Notes: generated by a model from the sequence alone, not told the origin. Shown: positions 26,528-35,714, counted from the stretch's first letter. The stretch is 64,000 nt of DNA from Microbulbifer halophilus (GCF_026183675.1 NZ_JAPIVK010000022.1:16745-80744); one strand, 5' to 3'. Program-made: numbers and translations.

Positions 26528-26555
26528 TTCGGTTTATACCGAAAATGTGATCACA
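26528..26555. promoter_or_regulatory. Palindromic operator candidates upstream of the aldehyde dehydrogenase
   Basis: Two palindromes lie 55-80 bases upstream of the ALDH start: TTCGGT-TTA-TACCGAA (26528-26543) and TGTGATCACA (26546-26555). The surrounding AT-rich sequence is promoter-like. The spacing of the second excludes a CRP site; a GntR- or TetR-type regulator is possible. Confidence 0.4.
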
Positions 26556-26628
26556 AATCAAAGGGTATCAGAATCGGCCATGGGACACACAAGGTTAGCG
26601 CCGCGGCAGACCTGGAAAGGGTAGACGC

Positions 26629-26700
26629 AGGGTGCGCCGTGCGCACCGGCCGGGCATCGTCCCGGTCTCGAGCCATTTTCCGGTGCGCACGGCGCACTCT
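26629..26700. repeat. Inverted repeat with 21-bp arms at the asparaginase gene end
   Basis: The arms 26629-26649 and 26680-26700 (core GTGCGCCGTGCGCACCGG and its complement, one mismatch) are separated by about 30 bases. The right arm overlaps the asparaginase stop. It is likely a dispersed palindromic element serving as a 3' end signal. Confidence 0.55.
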
Positions 26701-27235
26701 ACGGCTTCGCGGCCACGGCCTCGAAAGTGCCCGTCTCGCGATTCTTGCGCGCCCCGGGAATCGGGAGGACGCGATTGTGGAAGGCGATGTAGAAACCCGG
26801 CGGCATCAGGCGCGCGGCCAGCAGGGCCTCGATCACGTTCTGGCGCGCGTCCGAGTCGATAAAGCCCATGGGCTTCATCGCGCCGGTAAAGACCACCGGC
26901 ACCGCCGGGGTGCCCAGTTTGCCGAAACAGTAGTCGGCGGTATCGGACATGGTGTCGGTGCCGTGCAGCACCACGATGGGCTCGCCCTGTTCGGCGGTGC
27001 GGGCGATGGCATCGGCGATCTGCCGGCGGTCGCCGTCGTCCATCTCCAGCGAGTCCTTGTTCAGCACGCTCTCCAGCTCCAGGCGCGTATAGGGCAGGCG
27101 CAGGGCGGCGATCAGGCCGTCGCGGATGATGGAGGCGCGATTCTTGAGGGTGCCCTCGGCCTCGCAGTAACTCTTTTCGATGGTGCCACCGGTGGTGAGG
27201 ATACGAATGGTGGTGGTGGGATTGAGGTCGGTCAT
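26699..27235 (-). CDS. Short asparaginase-family protein (N-terminal domain only)
   Basis: The start at 27235 follows AGGGA and gives 178 residues. The asparaginase N-terminal domain is intact: ILTTGGTIEKSY carries the first catalytic Thr and VVLHGTDTMSDTADY the second Thr-Asp pair. The C-terminal domain of full-size asparaginases (about 330 aa) is absent. Short single-domain forms are found in many bacteria and need not be broken genes. Whether it hydrolyses asparagine is uncertain. The in-frame stretch before 27235 is repeat/intergenic sequence. Confidence 0.8.
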   Translation of the reverse strand: MTDLNPTTTIRILTTGGTIEKSYCEAEGTLKNRASIIRDGLIAALRLPYTRLELESVLNKDSLEMDDGDRRQIADAIARTAEQGEPIVVLHGTDTMSDTADYCFGKLGTPAVPVVFTGAMKPMGFIDSDARQNVIEALLAARLMPPGFYIAFHNRVLPIPGARKNRETGTFEAVAAKP

Positions 27236-27370
27236 CGCGGTTCCCTGTATCTGGTCAATCTGCGCCGGCGCGCCTTTTGGACGCGGCTCGCGTTGGCGGC
27301 CCGGTGGGGCCGGCGGCATCATAGTGCCGGGAGATGGTAGCGGCAATATGGACTGCCTATGCCATCCCGA

Positions 27371-27530
27371 GGCCCCGGGGCCATTCCGCTGGATGCCGGA
27401 TCAAGTCCGGCATGACGATACAATCAGAAACTCCGGGTGGTCATCCCGGACTTGATCCGGGATCCAGTGTTGGACACACCCCCGAGGTCATTTCGCTGGA
27501 TGCCGGATCAGGTCCGGCATGACGACACCG
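27371..27530. repeat. Dispersed GTCATTCCGG-type palindromes, three units
   Basis: Three palindromic units around TGGATGCCGGATCAAGTCCG, TCCCGGACTTGATCCGGGA and TGGATGCCGGATCAGGTCCG lie in tandem just downstream of the FAH-family gene stop (27532, minus strand). They belong to the same family as 14463-14613, 15388-15524 and 29613-29706. Confidence 0.75.
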
Positions 27531-27531
27531 C

Positions 27532-28194
27532 TCAGGCCACGGTGGTCTCCACCCGCAACCAGTCGTCCTCCAGTTGCATGACCAGGCGATCGCCGTGCAG
27601 CAGCTCGCCCACACCGGCGGGCGTGCCGGTGAGCACCACGTCGCCGGGCTGCAGGGTGAAATGGCTGCTGATATAGGCCACCAGGTCGAGGATCGGCGTG
27701 AGCATATGTCCGGTCTTGCCGCGCTGGCGCACTTCGCCGTTCAGCCACAGGGTGTAGGTGAGGCCGTCCCAGTCCGGTGTCCAGTCCAGTTTCACGAACG
27801 GCGACAGCGGGCAGGCGCCGTCGAACCCCTTGGCCGTCTCCCAGGGGTGACCGTTCTTTTTCAGTTGTTTCTGCAGGTCGCGCAGGGTCAGGTCCAGCGC
27901 CAGGCCCAGGCCGGCGATGGCGGGCGGCACGTCCGCGGCGTTGGCGCCGGTGAGCGTCTCGCCGATCAGCAGCGCCAGCTCGCCCTCGAAGTGGCAACTG
28001 CCCCGGTTCGGCGGCAGGTGCAGCGGCTCGACCATGGCTACCGCGGCGGTGGCGGGTTTGATAAATAACAGAGGTTCATCCGGCACCGGGCTGTTCATTT
28101 CGGCGGCGTGGGCGGCGTAGTTTCGGCCGACGCAGACGATCTTGCCGGGCGCCAACCCGGTGGCGGTGCCGCAGGTGAACTGGTGTCGGTACAT
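27532..28194 (-). CDS. Fumarylacetoacetate hydrolase family protein
   Basis: The 220-residue protein is a single FAH catalytic domain: IVCVGRNYAAHAAEMNSPVP, EPLLFIKPATAAV, CHFEGELALLIGETLTGAN with the metal-binding Glu pair, KGFDGACPLSPFV and LQPGDVVLTGTPAGVGEL. Relatives include acylpyruvate hydrolases and oxaloacetate tautomerases/decarboxylases. The short YcgM-like form fits here, but the substrate is inferred. It is divergent from serA. No clear Shine-Dalgarno precedes the ATG. Confidence 0.85.
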   Translation of the reverse strand: MYRHQFTCGTATGLAPGKIVCVGRNYAAHAAEMNSPVPDEPLLFIKPATAAVAMVEPLHLPPNRGSCHFEGELALLIGETLTGANAADVPPAIAGLGLALDLTLRDLQKQLKKNGHPWETAKGFDGACPLSPFVKLDWTPDWDGLTYTLWLNGEVRQRGKTGHMLTPILDLVAYISSHFTLQPGDVVLTGTPAGVGELLHGDRLVMQLEDDWLRVETTVA

Positions 28195-28249
28195 AACTGT
28201 TTTAGATACTTAGGATAGACATTTCGAATAAAGCGCCACAGGCCGCTTG

Positions 28250-28258
28250 TGATATGAT
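28250..28258 (+). promoter_or_regulatory. Extended -10 promoter candidate for serA
   Basis: TGATATGAT has the extended -10 form (TGn plus a TATAAT-like hexamer TATGAT) about 70 bases before the serA ATG. No good -35 hexamer lies at 17 bases, as expected for an extended -10 promoter. Confidence 0.4.
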
Positions 28259-28327
28259 CGCGCCTTCGCCGGGTTCCCGGTGTTCCCCGCAAGTGAATCA
28301 CGCTAGTACTCAGTGAAGAGATAGTTT

Positions 28328-29575
28328 ATGGCCCCGCCCGATCCCAAGCAAAAACAGTCCCTGCAAAAAGACAAGATCCGCATCCTGCTGCTGGAAGGCG
28401 TCCACCAGACCGCCGTCGATCTGCTCGCCTCCCGCGGCTATACCAATGTGGAGCACCTGAAGACCTCCCTGCCGGAAGAGGAACTGATCGAGAAAATCTC
28501 CCGGGCCCACTTTGTCGGCATCCGCTCGCGCACCCAGTTGACCCGCAAGGTGCTGGAGAACGCGCCCAAGCTCATTGCCATCGGCTGCTTCTGTATCGGC
28601 ACCAACCAGGTGGACCTGAAGGCGGCCACCGAGCTCGGCATCGCCGTGTTCAACGCGCCCTATTCCAACACCCGCAGCGTGGCGGAACTGATCATCGCCG
28701 AGACCATCTTTGCCCTGCGCGGCATTCCGGAAAAGAACACCGTCTGCCACCGCGGCGGCTGGCAGAAAACCGCCAAGGGCTCCTATGAGGCCCGCGGCAA
28801 GACCCTGGGTATCGTCGGCTATGGCGCCATCGGTTCGCAGGTTTCCGTGCTGGCGGAATCCCTGGGCATGCGCGTGATCTTTTTCGACGTGATCACCAAG
28901 CTGCCGCTGGGCAACGCCAGCCAGGTGGGCTCCCTGGACGAACTGCTGGAACAGGCCGACGTGGTCTCCCTGCACGTACCGGAAACCCCGTCCACCCGTA
29001 TGATGATGGGCCCGGACCAGATCGCGCGGATGAAGCCCGGCGCCATCCTGCTGAACGCCTCCCGCGGCACCGTGGTGGATATCGAGGCGCTGGCGGAAGC
29101 GCTGAAGAACGGCAACCTGGCGGGCACCGCCATCGATGTCTTCCCGGTGGAGCCGCGCGGCAACGAAGACGAGTTCGTATCGCCACTGCGCGGACTGGAC
29201 AACGCCCTGCTGACACCGCATATCGGCGGCTCCACCGTAGAGGCGCAGGAGAATATCGGCGTGGAGGTGTCCGACAAGCTGGCCCTCTACTCCGACAACG
29301 GCACTACCACCAGCTCGGTGAACTTCCCCGAGGTGGCACTGCCGGGCCACGCCGGCGCGCACCGGCTGCTGCATATCCACCAGAATATTCCCGGCGTCCT
29401 CAGCGCCATCAACCAGGTGTTCTCGGAGAACGGCATCAATATCTCCGCGCAGTTCCTGCAGACCAACGAGCTCGTCGGCTATGTGGTGATCGACGTGGAT
29501 GCGGAGTACTCGGACCTGGCGCTGGAAAAGCTGAAGAATGTACCGGGCACGCTGCGCTGCCGCGTGTTGTTCTGA
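28328..29575 (+). CDS. serA: D-3-phosphoglycerate dehydrogenase
   Basis: The 415-residue protein matches the E. coli SerA type (about 410 aa). The substrate domain has FVGIRSRTQLTRKVLENAPK, the NAD domain GIVGYGAIGSQVSVLAESLG near residues 160-180, and the catalytic part LNASRGTVVDIEALAEAL and LTPHIGGSTVEAQENIG. The C-terminal ACT domain (HQNIPGVLSAINQVFSENG to the end) binds serine for feedback control. It oxidises 3-phosphoglycerate in the first step of serine synthesis in the cytoplasm. It is a single gene divergent from the FAH-family gene. Confidence 0.95.
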   Translation: MAPPDPKQKQSLQKDKIRILLLEGVHQTAVDLLASRGYTNVEHLKTSLPEEELIEKISRAHFVGIRSRTQLTRKVLENAPKLIAIGCFCIGTNQVDLKAATELGIAVFNAPYSNTRSVAELIIAETIFALRGIPEKNTVCHRGGWQKTAKGSYEARGKTLGIVGYGAIGSQVSVLAESLGMRVIFFDVITKLPLGNASQVGSLDELLEQADVVSLHVPETPSTRMMMGPDQIARMKPGAILLNASRGTVVDIEALAEALKNGNLAGTAIDVFPVEPRGNEDEFVSPLRGLDNALLTPHIGGSTVEAQENIGVEVSDKLALYSDNGTTTSSVNFPEVALPGHAGAHRLLHIHQNIPGVLSAINQVFSENGINISAQFLQTNELVGYVVIDVDAEYSDLALEKLKNVPGTLRCRVLF

Positions 29576-29612
29576 TCCTGCCAGGGCGGGCCCGCGGCCA
29601 CCCGATCGTAAT

Positions 29613-29706
29613 CGTCATGCCGGCGAAGGGACGTCGTGCCGGACCTGATCCGGCACCGGAATCCAGAGACCCCGAACTGGATACCGGCCTTCGCCGGTAT
29701 GACGAG
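29613..29706. repeat. Dispersed GTCATGCCGG-type palindromes downstream of serA
   Basis: GTCATGCCGGCGAAGG opens the unit, followed by CGTGCCGGACCTGATCCGGC and a closing ACCGGCCTTCGCCGGTATGA. It lies in the serA-rarD gap (29576-29804), where no gene is seen. Confidence 0.65.
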
Positions 29707-29804
29707 TCAATTACACCTGACTTTCCTGTAATTTCCCCTTAGAATTCGCCGCACACGACAGCGGGCCACCGGTCCGCATTGGCCCTCCCGCCCTGCGAGT
29801 CACT

Positions 29805-30716
29805 GTGCAACATCGAAACGAATCCGCCGCTGCCGGCCTGCTAGCTGGCGTTTCCGCTTTTCTCTTCTGGGGATTGGCGCCGCTGTATTTCAAACTGCTG
29901 GACGAAATTTCCGCGCCGGAAATCCTCGCCCACCGCAGTATCTGGTCTCTCGCCCTGGCTTTGGGATTACTGCTGCTGATCGGCAAGTTCCCCGATTTCA
30001 CCGCCACCCTGCGCGACGCCGGCAAGATGCGCACCCTGGCGCTGTCGACACTGCTGATCGGCAGCAACTGGCTGATTTTCATCTGGTCGATCACCAACGA
30101 GCACTTGCTGGATGCGAGCCTCGGCTACTACATCAACCCGCTGATCAATGTGCTGCTGGGTGTGGTGGTGCTGGGCGAGCGGCTGCGGCGATTGCAGTGG
30201 ATCGCGGTGGGCCTGGCGGCGGTGGGCATCGGCCACGAGCTGTGGCAGTTCGGGCGGGTGCCGGTAGTGTCATTGTTTCTGGCCTGCTCCTTCGGCCTCT
30301 ACGGCCTGGTGCGCAAGCGCGCACCGGTGGAGAGCCTCACCGGCCTGGCGATCGAGACCCTGTACATGTTGCCGCTGGCCCTGGGCTTCCTGCTGTGGAG
30401 CGCCAGCCCCAGCAGCAATCTGTTCAACAACAGCTGGCAACTGAACGGCCTGCTGTTGCTCACCGGCCCCATCACCCTGACGCCGCTGCTGCTGTTCAAT
30501 ATCGCCGCCCGCCGGCTGAACCTGTCCACGGTCGGCTTTCTCCAGTACCTGGCGCCGACCCTGATGCTGCTGATCGCCACCTTCCTGTTCGGCGAGCCGT
30601 TTGGCGAGGGCAAGCTGGTGACCTTCGGTTTTGTCTGGGTGGCGCTGGCGATCTACTCGGTGGATGCGCTGGCGCAGCGGCGGAAGATGCGGTTGCAGAG
30701 GAAGGCGGTGGTTTGA
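29805..30716 (+). CDS. rarD: EamA family transporter RarD
   Basis: The GTG-initiated 303-residue protein has ten hydrophobic segments and RarD-type blocks: GVSAFLFWGLAPLYFKLLDE, ILAHRSIWSLALALGLLL, LDASLGYYINPLINVLLGVV and LQYLAPTLMLLIATFLFGEP. RarD belongs to the drug/metabolite transporter superfamily; its substrate is not known. It is located in the inner membrane. It ends in the convergent repeat gap before the next gene. Confidence 0.9.
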   Translation: MQHRNESAAAGLLAGVSAFLFWGLAPLYFKLLDEISAPEILAHRSIWSLALALGLLLLIGKFPDFTATLRDAGKMRTLALSTLLIGSNWLIFIWSITNEHLLDASLGYYINPLINVLLGVVVLGERLRRLQWIAVGLAAVGIGHELWQFGRVPVVSLFLACSFGLYGLVRKRAPVESLTGLAIETLYMLPLALGFLLWSASPSSNLFNNSWQLNGLLLLTGPITLTPLLLFNIAARRLNLSTVGFLQYLAPTLMLLIATFLFGEPFGEGKLVTFGFVWVALAIYSVDALAQRRKMRLQRKAVV

Positions 30717-30735
30717 GTTTTGGGGGCGCCGCCGT

Positions 30736-30845
30736 CGCCCTCTCCCCCGGCCCCTCTCCCGGTGGGAGAGGGGAGCTATGCTGGAAGCCGTAGGGGCTAA
30801 GCCCCGTACCAATTCCTTCTCCCTCCGGGAGAGGGCTGCCGGAAA
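30736..30845. repeat. CTCTCCC/GGGAGAG palindromic repeat cluster, copy 2
   Basis: The first 45 bases (30736-30780, containing CCCCTCTCCCGGTGGGAGAG) are identical to 31910-31954. A second unit ends CTCCCTCCGGGAGAGGG. The cluster lies between the convergent rarD and alpha/beta-hydrolase genes. Confidence 0.75.
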
Positions 30846-30857
30846 CGCCGCCCAAGC

Positions 30858-31841
30858 CTAAGCATTCAACCAGTCATCCAACGCCTTCAAAATCTGGTGC
30901 CGGTACGGCTGCGTCTCGTTGATCATCTGGTGCCGCGCGCCGCGCACGATCACGCGTCTGCTGTTGGGGAAGCGGTCGCGGATGGCGCGCATGTTGTAGC
31001 GCCAGGAAACCGTCTCGTCTCCCGTTCCCTGAACCATCAGGATCGGCTTGGGGTTTTTCGCGGTTTTGGGGAAGGTCTTGAGCCAGTCCACCATGGCCCC
31101 CAGCCAGCGCATGGACATCACCGGTGACTGCAGCGGATCCCGGTGGGCCTGGCGGCGGGCGAACTCGGCGTCGTGGGTGTTGATGTTGAAGCCGCGGCTC
31201 GGCGCCAGCAGGAAAAAGCGGCCCAGGTAGAACATCCACTTGCGGATATGCCAGCGCGCCGGGCGGATCAGCGGCGCCAGCAGGAATACCTTCTCGAACG
31301 GCTGCCAGCAGCTGTACTGCAGGTAGGCCAGCAGCGCCGCGCCGCCGGTGCTCTGGCCGAGCGCGTGCCAGGGGCCGGGGAGTTTGTCGCGGGCAATCTG
31401 CAGAAGGGCGTCGAGCACCTGGCGATACTGCAGGAAGGTGTCGATGGCCACCGGCTCGCCGCTGGACAGGCCGTGGCCGGGGAAATCGAAGATCACAACG
31501 TTGAGATCGCGCTCCAGCCCGAAGCGCACGGCCGCGCCGTAGATGCCGGTGTGGTCGAAGTAGCCGTGGCAGATAAACAGGGTGCCGCGGGGGTTGTCCA
31601 CCAGCCAGTACTGGGCCACCAGTTCGAAACCGGCCGCGGTAAAAGTGCCCACGCCGGTTTTGCCGGCCAGCGGAAACTGCAGGTCGTAGTAGTTGCGGTA
31701 TTCCTGCAGGGCCGGCAGCAGCGGGCCCTCGTCGGCGCCGCTGAAATCCAGCGCCGGCAGTTGTTCGCGCAGGGCCGAATAGTCCGGTCTTTTCAGTACC
31801 GGGCTGTGTTCGACGGTGGTGATATCTTGCAGTAGGTCCAT
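30858..31841 (-). CDS. Alpha/beta hydrolase (monoacylglycerol lipase-like, serine aminopeptidase S33 type)
   Basis: The 327-residue protein shows the lid-type hydrolase layout: TLFICHGYFDHTGIYGAAV, VIFDFPGHGLSSGEP, nucleophile elbow GQSTGG (HALGQSTGGAALLAYL), an acid in VQGTGDETVSW and a histidine in RGARHQMINE. The DFPGHGxSxG motif is typical of monoacylglycerol lipase-like enzymes. No signal peptide is seen. An esterase or lysophospholipase activity is likely; the substrate is unproved. Confidence 0.82.
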   Translation of the reverse strand: MDLLQDITTVEHSPVLKRPDYSALREQLPALDFSGADEGPLLPALQEYRNYYDLQFPLAGKTGVGTFTAAGFELVAQYWLVDNPRGTLFICHGYFDHTGIYGAAVRFGLERDLNVVIFDFPGHGLSSGEPVAIDTFLQYRQVLDALLQIARDKLPGPWHALGQSTGGAALLAYLQYSCWQPFEKVFLLAPLIRPARWHIRKWMFYLGRFFLLAPSRGFNINTHDAEFARRQAHRDPLQSPVMSMRWLGAMVDWLKTFPKTAKNPKPILMVQGTGDETVSWRYNMRAIRDRFPNSRRVIVRGARHQMINETQPYRHQILKALDDWLNA

Positions 31842-31909
31842 TGGTTCAATGGTACTGCATTTTTATTGGTGGTGGTGGGGAGTGGTTCTGGGTATGGGGC
31901 TGCGGAGGA

Positions 31910-32046
31910 CGCCCTCTCCCCCGGCCCCTCTCCCGGTGGGAGAGGGGAGCTATGTCGGAAGCATTTGGGGCGAACCGATCCATTGAGCCTTCTAAGCCCC
32001 GTACCAGTCCCCTCTCCCTGGGGAGAGGGTTAGGGAGAGGGGAGGA
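31910..32046. repeat. CTCTCCC/GGGAGAG palindromic repeat cluster, copy 3
   Basis: The first 45 bases are identical to 30736-30780; a second unit ends CTCTCCCTGGGGAGAGGG. It stands immediately downstream of the fbaA stop (minus strand) and upstream of the hydrolase start at 31841. No gene is seen in 31842-32059. Confidence 0.75.
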
Positions 32047-32059
32047 GGGAGCCGAGAGA

Positions 32060-33124
32060 CTATTTTACCTGCGGCTCCAGCTCCCCGGCCTCGTAGCGCT
32101 GGTACATCTTTTCCAGGTTCACCGGGCGGATCTTGCTGGCGTTGCCGGCGGTGCCGAAGGCTTCGTAGCGGGCCACGCAGATTTCCTTCATGGCCTGCAT
32201 CTGTACCTTGAGGAATTTGCGCGGGTCAAACTCCGCCGGGTTCTGGGCCAGGAAGCGGCGAGTGGCGCCGGTGGAGGCCAGGCGCAGGTCGGTGTCGACA
32301 TTCACCTTGCGCACGCCGTGGCGGATGCCCTCGCAGATCTGTTCCACCGGCACGCCGTAGGTTTCCGGGATATTGCCGCCGTACTCGTTGATCACTTTCA
32401 GCCACTCCTGCGGTACGGAGGAGGAACCGTGCATCACCAGGTGGGTGTCCGGAATGCGCGCGTGGATTTCCTTGATGCGGTCGATGGCGAGGATATCGCC
32501 GGTGGGTGGGCGGGTGAACTTGTAGGCGCCGTGGCTGGTGCCGCAAGCAATGGCCAGGGCGTCCACCTGGGTTTTCTTGACGAAGTCGGCGGCCTCTTCC
32601 GGGTCGGTGAGCAATTGCTCGCGGGAGAGTTTGCCCTCGGCTCCCACGCCGTCTTCCTCGCCGGCCTCGCCGGTTTCCAGGGAGCCCAGGCAACCCAGCT
32701 CGCCCTCGACCGAGACGCCGCAGGCGTGGGCCATTTCCACCGCGCGGCGGGTGACGTCGACGTTGTACTCGTAGGAGGCCGGGGTCTTGCCATCCTCCCC
32801 CAGGGAGCCGTCCATCATCACGGAACTGAAGCCCAACTGGATGGAGCGCTGGCAGACGCCGGGGCTGGTGCCGTGGTCCTGGTGCATCACCACCGGGATT
32901 TCCGGGAACTCCTCGATCGCGGCCAGGATCAGGTGGCGCAGGAAGGGCGCGCCGGCGTATTTGCGCGCGCCGGCGGAGGCCTGCACGATCACCGGGGAAT
33001 CGGTCTGCTGCGCCGCCTCCATGATCGCGCGCATCTGTTCCAGGTTGTTGACGTTGAATGCCGGCACGCCGTAGCTGTGTTCGGCGGCGTGATCCAGCAG
33101 CTGGCGCAAGCTGATAAGTGCCAT
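32060..33124 (-). CDS. fba: Class II fructose-bisphosphate aldolase (Calvin-cycle subtype)
   Basis: The 354-residue protein has the zinc-site motif [31 protein letters not shown], the second ligand region [14 protein letters not shown] and [25 protein letters not shown] and [14 protein letters not shown]. It splits fructose 1,6-bisphosphate to triose phosphates in glycolysis and gluconeogenesis. The length and inserts match the FbaA subtype called Calvin-cycle type, also found in non-autotrophs. AAAGG lies before the ATG. It follows pgk on the same strand after about 160 bases. Confidence 0.95.
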   Translation of the reverse strand: MALISLRQLLDHAAEHSYGVPAFNVNNLEQMRAIMEAAQQTDSPVIVQASAGARKYAGAPFLRHLILAAIEEFPEIPVVMHQDHGTSPGVCQRSIQLGFSSVMMDGSLGEDGKTPASYEYNVDVTRRAVEMAHACGVSVEGELGCLGSLETGEAGEEDGVGAEGKLSREQLLTDPEEAADFVKKTQVDALAIACGTSHGAYKFTRPPTGDILAIDRIKEIHARIPDTHLVMHGSSSVPQEWLKVINEYGGNIPETYGVPVEQICEGIRHGVRKVNVDTDLRLASTGATRRFLAQNPAEFDPRKFLKVQMQAMKEICVARYEAFGTAGNASKIRPVNLEKMYQRYEAGELEPQVK

Positions 33125-33250
33125 GGGCTATACCTTTGGTTTCTTAACTGTCATCTTCTTCCAGGATGGCTCCCCGATCTTGCGCCGGGGTAGCCGGTAG
33201 CGGCCGGGTGGTCCCGGCTCTGTTTGTGTTTTCTCCACGAATTCTTTCGA

Positions 33251-33268
33251 TTCGCTTTGCCCATCCTA
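33251..33268. repeat. Half-copy of the GATGGGC/GCCCATC repeat
   Basis: TTCGCTTTGCCCATCCTA matches the right half of the unit at 19124 and 36539. It lies just beyond the pgk stop. Confidence 0.4.
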
Positions 33269-33282
33269 AAAGGGCGTTCGGA

Positions 33283-34446
33283 TCACTCGGCGGCGCGGCG
33301 TTCCAGCATGGCCACCGCCGGCAGGGTCTTGCCCTCCACGTATTCGAGGAAGGCGCCACCGCCGGTGGAAATATAGGAGACCTTGTCGGCAATTCCGTAC
33401 TTGTCCACGGCTGCCAGGGTGTCGCCACCGCCGGCGATGGAGAAAGCATCGCTGTCGGCAATGGCCTTCGACAGCCGCTCGGTACCGCCGCCGAACTGGT
33501 CGAACTCGAACACCCCCACCGGACCGTTCCAGATGATGGTCCTGGCCCCTTTCAGGATTTCATCCAACTGGGCGGAGGATTCGGGGCCGATATCGAAGAT
33601 CATATCGTCGGCGGCCACTTCGTCGGCGGGCTTGGTTTCCGCCGCGGCGGACTCGCTGAACTCCTTGCCGGTCACCACATCCACCGGCAGCGGGATTTCG
33701 CACTGCTCCATCAGCTTGGCGGCGGTATCTGTCAGGTCGTGCTCGCACAGGGATTTGCCCACCGGCTTGCCGCTGGCGGCGAGGAAGGTGTTGGCGATAC
33801 CGCCGCCGACGATCAACTGGTCCACCTTGTCCGCCAGGGTCTCCAGCACGGTCAGCTTGGTAGAGACCTTGGAGCCGCCGACGATGGCCACCAGCGGACG
33901 CGCCGGTTTTGCCAGCGCCTTCTCCAGTGCGTCCAGCTCGGCCGCCAGCAGCGGGCCGGCGCAGGCCTCCGGGGCAAACCTGGCCACGCCGTGGGTGGAG
34001 GCCTGGGCGCGGTGCGCGGTGCCGAAGGCGTCCATCACGAAGATATCGCAGAGCCCGGCGTAGGCTTTGGCCAGCGACTCATCGTCTTTCTTTTCGCCGC
34101 TGTTGAAGCGCACGTTTTCCAGCAGCGCGACATCGCCATTTCCCAGCTCCACGCCCTCGCGCCACTCCTTCACCAGCGGCACTTCGCGGCCCAGCAGCTC
34201 GCCCAGGTGGGTGGCCACCGGGGCCATGGAGAACTCCTCTGCGTACTCGCCCTCGGTGGGGCGGCCCAGGTGGGACATCAGCAGCACTTTCGCGCCCGCT
34301 TTGCTGGCGGCCTCAATGGTGGGGAGTGCCGCGCGAATGCGCGCGTCGGAGGTCACCGCGCCGTCTTTTACCGGAACATTCAGGTCTTCGCGAATCAGGA
34401 CGCGCTTGCCCGCCAGATCCAGATCCTTCATCAATTTAACCGCCAT
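33283..34446 (-). CDS. pgk: Phosphoglycerate kinase
   Basis: The start at 34446 follows AGAGGA and gives 387 residues, the usual bacterial length. An upstream in-frame extension to 34677 is not protein-like. Family blocks are [78 protein letters not shown] and [13 protein letters not shown]. It transfers the phosphate of 1,3-bisphosphoglycerate to ADP. It stands upstream of fba, a common gammaproteobacterial glycolytic cluster; a dispersed repeat half lies between them. Confidence 0.96.
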   Translation of the reverse strand: MAVKLMKDLDLAGKRVLIREDLNVPVKDGAVTSDARIRAALPTIEAASKAGAKVLLMSHLGRPTEGEYAEEFSMAPVATHLGELLGREVPLVKEWREGVELGNGDVALLENVRFNSGEKKDDESLAKAYAGLCDIFVMDAFGTAHRAQASTHGVARFAPEACAGPLLAAELDALEKALAKPARPLVAIVGGSKVSTKLTVLETLADKVDQLIVGGGIANTFLAASGKPVGKSLCEHDLTDTAAKLMEQCEIPLPVDVVTGKEFSESAAAETKPADEVAADDMIFDIGPESSAQLDEILKGARTIIWNGPVGVFEFDQFGGGTERLSKAIADSDAFSIAGGGDTLAAVDKYGIADKVSYISTGGGAFLEYVEGKTLPAVAMLERRAAE

Positions 34447-34722
34447 AGCCAATCCTCTTTGCTGATAACTGCTGGGTAGAGACCGGCGGCTGGGCGCCGC
34501 CGGTAACGGGCGCGGAGTATAGGGCCTGTCCCCCCTCAATTCGATGGCCGGCGCCCACCGGGTGCCGGCCCGCGCGGAGTATATCAAGCCGTTCTGTAGT
34601 TGGATTACCGCAGCGCGGCCCGCGCCGACTGATAGCGCTGTCATTTTTACAGGGCCGGTTGCCGGCGCCGGGAGCACTCCCTACCATTGTCTACTCATAC
34701 AAATAAAGGGGGATCAAAGCGA

Positions 34723-35523
34723 ATGACGCAACGCAAGCGCCGCCAGAGAGAAAAGGTGCAATTTACCGGCAGCAGCGGCGACCCGCTGGCCGGCATCCTG
34801 GAGTCGCCCGCCGGCGAGGCCCGCGGCCAAGTACTCTTCGCCCCCTGTTTTACCTGCGGCAAGGATGTGGTGTCTGCGGCGCGCATCGCCCGGCACCTGA
34901 CGGAGCAGGGCTACGCGGTGCTGCGCTTCGACTTCACCGGCCTGGGGGACAGCGGCGGCGATTTCAGCCAGACCAACTTTTCCACCAACGTGGAGGACCT
35001 GGTCTGCGCCGCGCAGTTCCTGCGCGAGTCGGGCCGGCCGGCGGACCTGCTGGTGGGCCACAGCCTCGGCGGCGCCGCGGTGCTGGCGTCGGCCGCGCAG
35101 ATCCCGGAGGCGAAGGCCATCGCCACCATCGCCGCGCCGGCGGAACCGGACCATGTCACCAGGCAGTTCGCCTGTTCCATCGAGACCATCGAGCAAAATG
35201 GACAGGCGCAGGTGCAACTGGCGGGGCGGCCGTTCGTGATCCGCAAACAGTTCCTGGACGATCTCGACGACCACGAGATGGGCTATATCCACGAACTGGG
35301 GCGACCGCTGCTGATCTACCACTCGCCGCTGGACCAGACGGTGTCGGTGGACGAGGCCGCGGATATCTACAACCGCGCCATGCACCCCAAGAGCTTCATC
35401 AGCCTGGACGACGCCGATCACCTGCTGACCCGCAGGGAGGACGCCGATTACGTGGCCGTCACCCTGGCCGCCTGGGCGGCGCGCTACCTGCCGGCCAACA
35501 CGGAGGGATCCGACCGATGCTGA
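34723..35523 (+). CDS. Alpha/beta hydrolase (OsmC-associated hydrolase-like)
   Basis: The ATG at 34723 follows GGGGGA and is preferred to an upstream TTG frame. The 266-residue protein has ILFAP-like FAPCFTCGKDVVSAARIARH, AVLRFDFTGLGDSGGDFSQT, the nucleophile elbow VGHSLGGAAVLA, YHSPLDQTVSVDEA for the acid and DDADHLL for the histidine. The C-F-T-C-x-K-D segment is typical of hydrolases often fused or linked to OsmC peroxidases; no OsmC domain is present here. It overlaps the next small gene by seven bases. Confidence 0.82.
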   Translation: MTQRKRRQREKVQFTGSSGDPLAGILESPAGEARGQVLFAPCFTCGKDVVSAARIARHLTEQGYAVLRFDFTGLGDSGGDFSQTNFSTNVEDLVCAAQFLRESGRPADLLVGHSLGGAAVLASAAQIPEAKAIATIAAPAEPDHVTRQFACSIETIEQNGQAQVQLAGRPFVIRKQFLDDLDDHEMGYIHELGRPLLIYHSPLDQTVSVDEAADIYNRAMHPKSFISLDDADHLLTRREDADYVAVTLAAWAARYLPANTEGSDRC

Positions 35524-35714
35524 GCCAGGAGGAGATGAGCGGTTACTGCCCCTACTGCGGCGAGCTGATCACCCTGCTGGTGGATCCGTCGGCAGGCGAG
35601 CAGACCTATATCGAGGACTGCGCCGTCTGCTGCCGGCCGATCCTGATCCGTATCAGTGAGGCCAACGACGGTGCGCTGCAGATTTCGCTGCGGCACGAGA
35701 ACGAAGCCGACTAA
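35517..35714 (+). CDS. CPXCG-motif cysteine-rich protein
   Basis: The 65-residue protein carries two cysteine pairs (YCPYCGELITLLVD and DCAVCCRPILIRI), matching small zinc-ribbon proteins of the CPXCG type. Its start overlaps the hydrolase stop (ATGCTGA), so it is translationally coupled. The function is unknown; the acidic C-terminus and size are typical for the family. Confidence 0.82.
   Translation: MLSQEEMSGYCPYCGELITLLVDPSAGEQTYIEDCAVCCRPILIRISEANDGALQISLRHENEAD

Noticed and set aside
26546..26555. TGTGATCACA as a CRP site
   Set aside because: CRP needs about six bases between TGTGA and TCACA; here there are none.
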